Source: JBBPYA01 sp038200385
GTDB taxonomy: Bacteria; Actinomycetota; Actinomycetes; Mycobacteriales; Geodermatophilaceae
Assembly (NCBI GenBank): GCA_038200385.1
Contig: JBBPYA010000340.1
Location: forward strand, 1-5,854
Reading direction: 5' to 3'
Length of the DNA stretch: 5,854 bases
Below, in pieces: positions 4,935 to 5,854 of the stretch. The notes beneath the pieces were generated by a model. That model was given only the letters and a program-made list of their open reading frames with translations. It was not told where the DNA came from and searched no databases. Numbering within the stretch: the stretch's first letter is position 1; every line of letters starts with the position of its first letter. The position numbers and the translations under genes were made by a program.

Positions 4935-5854
4935 TGCCCCGGCGCGCGGACCTGCGGCACGTCCTGGTCATCGGCTCCGGGCCGATCGTCATCGGTCAGG
5001 CCTGCGAGTTCGACTACTCCGGCACGCAGGCCTGCCGGGTGTTGCGGGAGGAGGGGGTGCGCGTCAGCCTCGTCAACTCCAACCCGGCCACCATCATGAC
5101 CGACCCCGAGCTGGCGGACGCGACGTACGTCGAGCCGCTCACCCCCGACTACGTCGAGCAGATCATCGCCGCCGAGCGGCCCGACGCGGTGCTGGCCACC
5201 CTCGGCGGGCAGACGGCGCTGAACATCGCGGTGGCGCTGCACGAGTCCGGTGCCCTGCAGCGGCACGGAGTGGAGCTGATCGGCGCCGACATCGAGGCGA
5301 TCCGGCGCGGCGAGGACCGTCAGCTGTTCAAGGACATCGTGCGCTCCGTCGGTGCCGACGTCCCCCTCAGCACCGTCTGCCGCACCCTGTCCGAGGCCCT
5401 GTCCGCAGTGGCGGATCTCGGCTACCCGGTCGTCGTGCGCCCCTCGTTCACGATGGGTGGGGCCGGCTCCGGGCTGGCCCGGGACGAGGCGCAGCTGCAC
5501 CGGATCGCCGGTGCCGGGCTGGCGGCGAGCCCGACGGCCGAGGTGCTCGTCGAGGAGAGCGTGCTGGGCTGGAAGGAGTACGAGCTGGAGCTGATGCGCG
5601 ACCGCAACGACAACGTGGTCGTCGTCTGCTCCATCGAGAACATCGACGCGATGGGCGTGCACACTGGGGACAGCCTGACCGTGGCGCCGGCGATGACTCT
5701 GACCGACCGCGAGTACCAGCAGATGCGCGACGTGGGCATCGACGTCTTGCGCGCAGTGGGCGTGGACACCGGCGGTTGCAACATCCAGTTCGCCGTCCAT
5801 CCCGGCACCGGGCGGCTGGTCGTGATCGAGATGAATCCCCGGGTGTCCCGGTCC
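4934..5854 (+). CDS. carB: Carbamoyl-phosphate synthase large subunit, N-terminal part (partial)
   Basis: 307 codons are visible; the frame is open to the window edge, and the full protein should be near 1,100 aa. ATG 4934 follows a G-rich stretch (GGGGGGTGG, 4918-4926), and the start MPRRADLRHVLVIGSGP is typical of actinobacterial CarB. CarB makes carbamoyl phosphate from bicarbonate, ammonia and two ATP. The visible part is the pre-ATP-grasp segment (IGSGPIVIGQACEFDYSG, 13-30; NSNPATIMTD, 48-57; LGGQTALN, 90-97) and the first ATP-grasp domain, which forms carboxyphosphate. Residues fall at the same numbers as in E. coli CarB: R129, R169, E215, H243, Q285, E299 and N301 (ENxR-type IEMNPR, 298-303). 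This agreement supports both the start codon and an active first site. Confidence 0.97.
   Translation, partial: MPRRADLRHVLVIGSGPIVIGQACEFDYSGTQACRVLREEGVRVSLVNSNPATIMTDPELADATYVEPLTPDYVEQIIAAERPDAVLATLGGQTALNIAVALHESGALQRHGVELIGADIEAIRRGEDRQLFKDIVRSVGADVPLSTVCRTLSEALSAVADLGYPVVVRPSFTMGGAGSGLARDEAQLHRIAGAGLAASPTAEVLVEESVLGWKEYELELMRDRNDNVVVVCSIENIDAMGVHTGDSLTVAPAMTLTDREYQQMRDVGIDVLRAVGVDTGGCNIQFAVHPGTGRLVVIEMNPRVSRS

Noticed and set aside
4901..5800. 299-aa open frame on - opposite carB
   Set aside because: It is the antisense of CarB coding sequence, whose reading matches E. coli CarB residue by residue at the active site.

Overview
This is a GC-rich stretch of an actinobacterial chromosome. 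It holds the junction between the nusB/bldD region and the de novo pyrimidine (UMP) operon. The evidence for an actinobacterium is a BldD-type developmental regulator, a pyrR-pyrB-pyrC-carA-carB gene order, strong G/C preference at third codon positions, and frequent GTG starts. The nusB | bldD | pyrR arrangement is the one known from Streptomyces and relatives. I cannot fix the family or genus from sequence alone.

Layout. Positions 1-63 (+) are the last 20 codons of a nusB-like gene. It converges on bldD (157-654, -), and the 93-bp gap between them contains a hairpin/inverted repeat at 88-108. The 193-bp divergent region 655-847 separates bldD from pyrR. It carries a near-consensus BldD box over a candidate bldD promoter, a candidate pyrR -10, and a PyrR-binding RNA element whose lower stem includes the pyrR Shine-Dalgarno. 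Then, all on +, come pyrR (848-1426), pyrB (1461-2390), pyrC (2387-3700), carA (3697-4869) and the 5' part of carB (4934 to the window edge). pyrB/pyrC and pyrC/carA overlap by 4 nt (ATGA and GTGA). The carA-carB junction is a 64-nt gap holding a long inverted repeat.

How it works together. CarA and CarB make carbamoyl phosphate from glutamine, bicarbonate and ATP. PyrB joins it to aspartate, and PyrC cyclises the product to dihydroorotate. PyrR senses uridine nucleotides and probably represses translation of its own leader, setting expression of the whole operon. BldD, a c-di-GMP-responsive repressor with an intact RxD-x8-RxxD motif, probably represses its own promoter from the shared intergenic region.

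I see no clearly new system; the protein-coding content is conventional. The points most worth a second look are: the PyrR leader element, the BldD box and a second BldD-like palindrome past the bldD stop, the absence of the small membrane-protein gene often found between pyrC and carA together with a 15-bp direct repeat at the carA start, two long perfect intragenic palindromes (in pyrB and carA), and the inverted repeat with a 20-codon mini-ORF bridging carA and carB.
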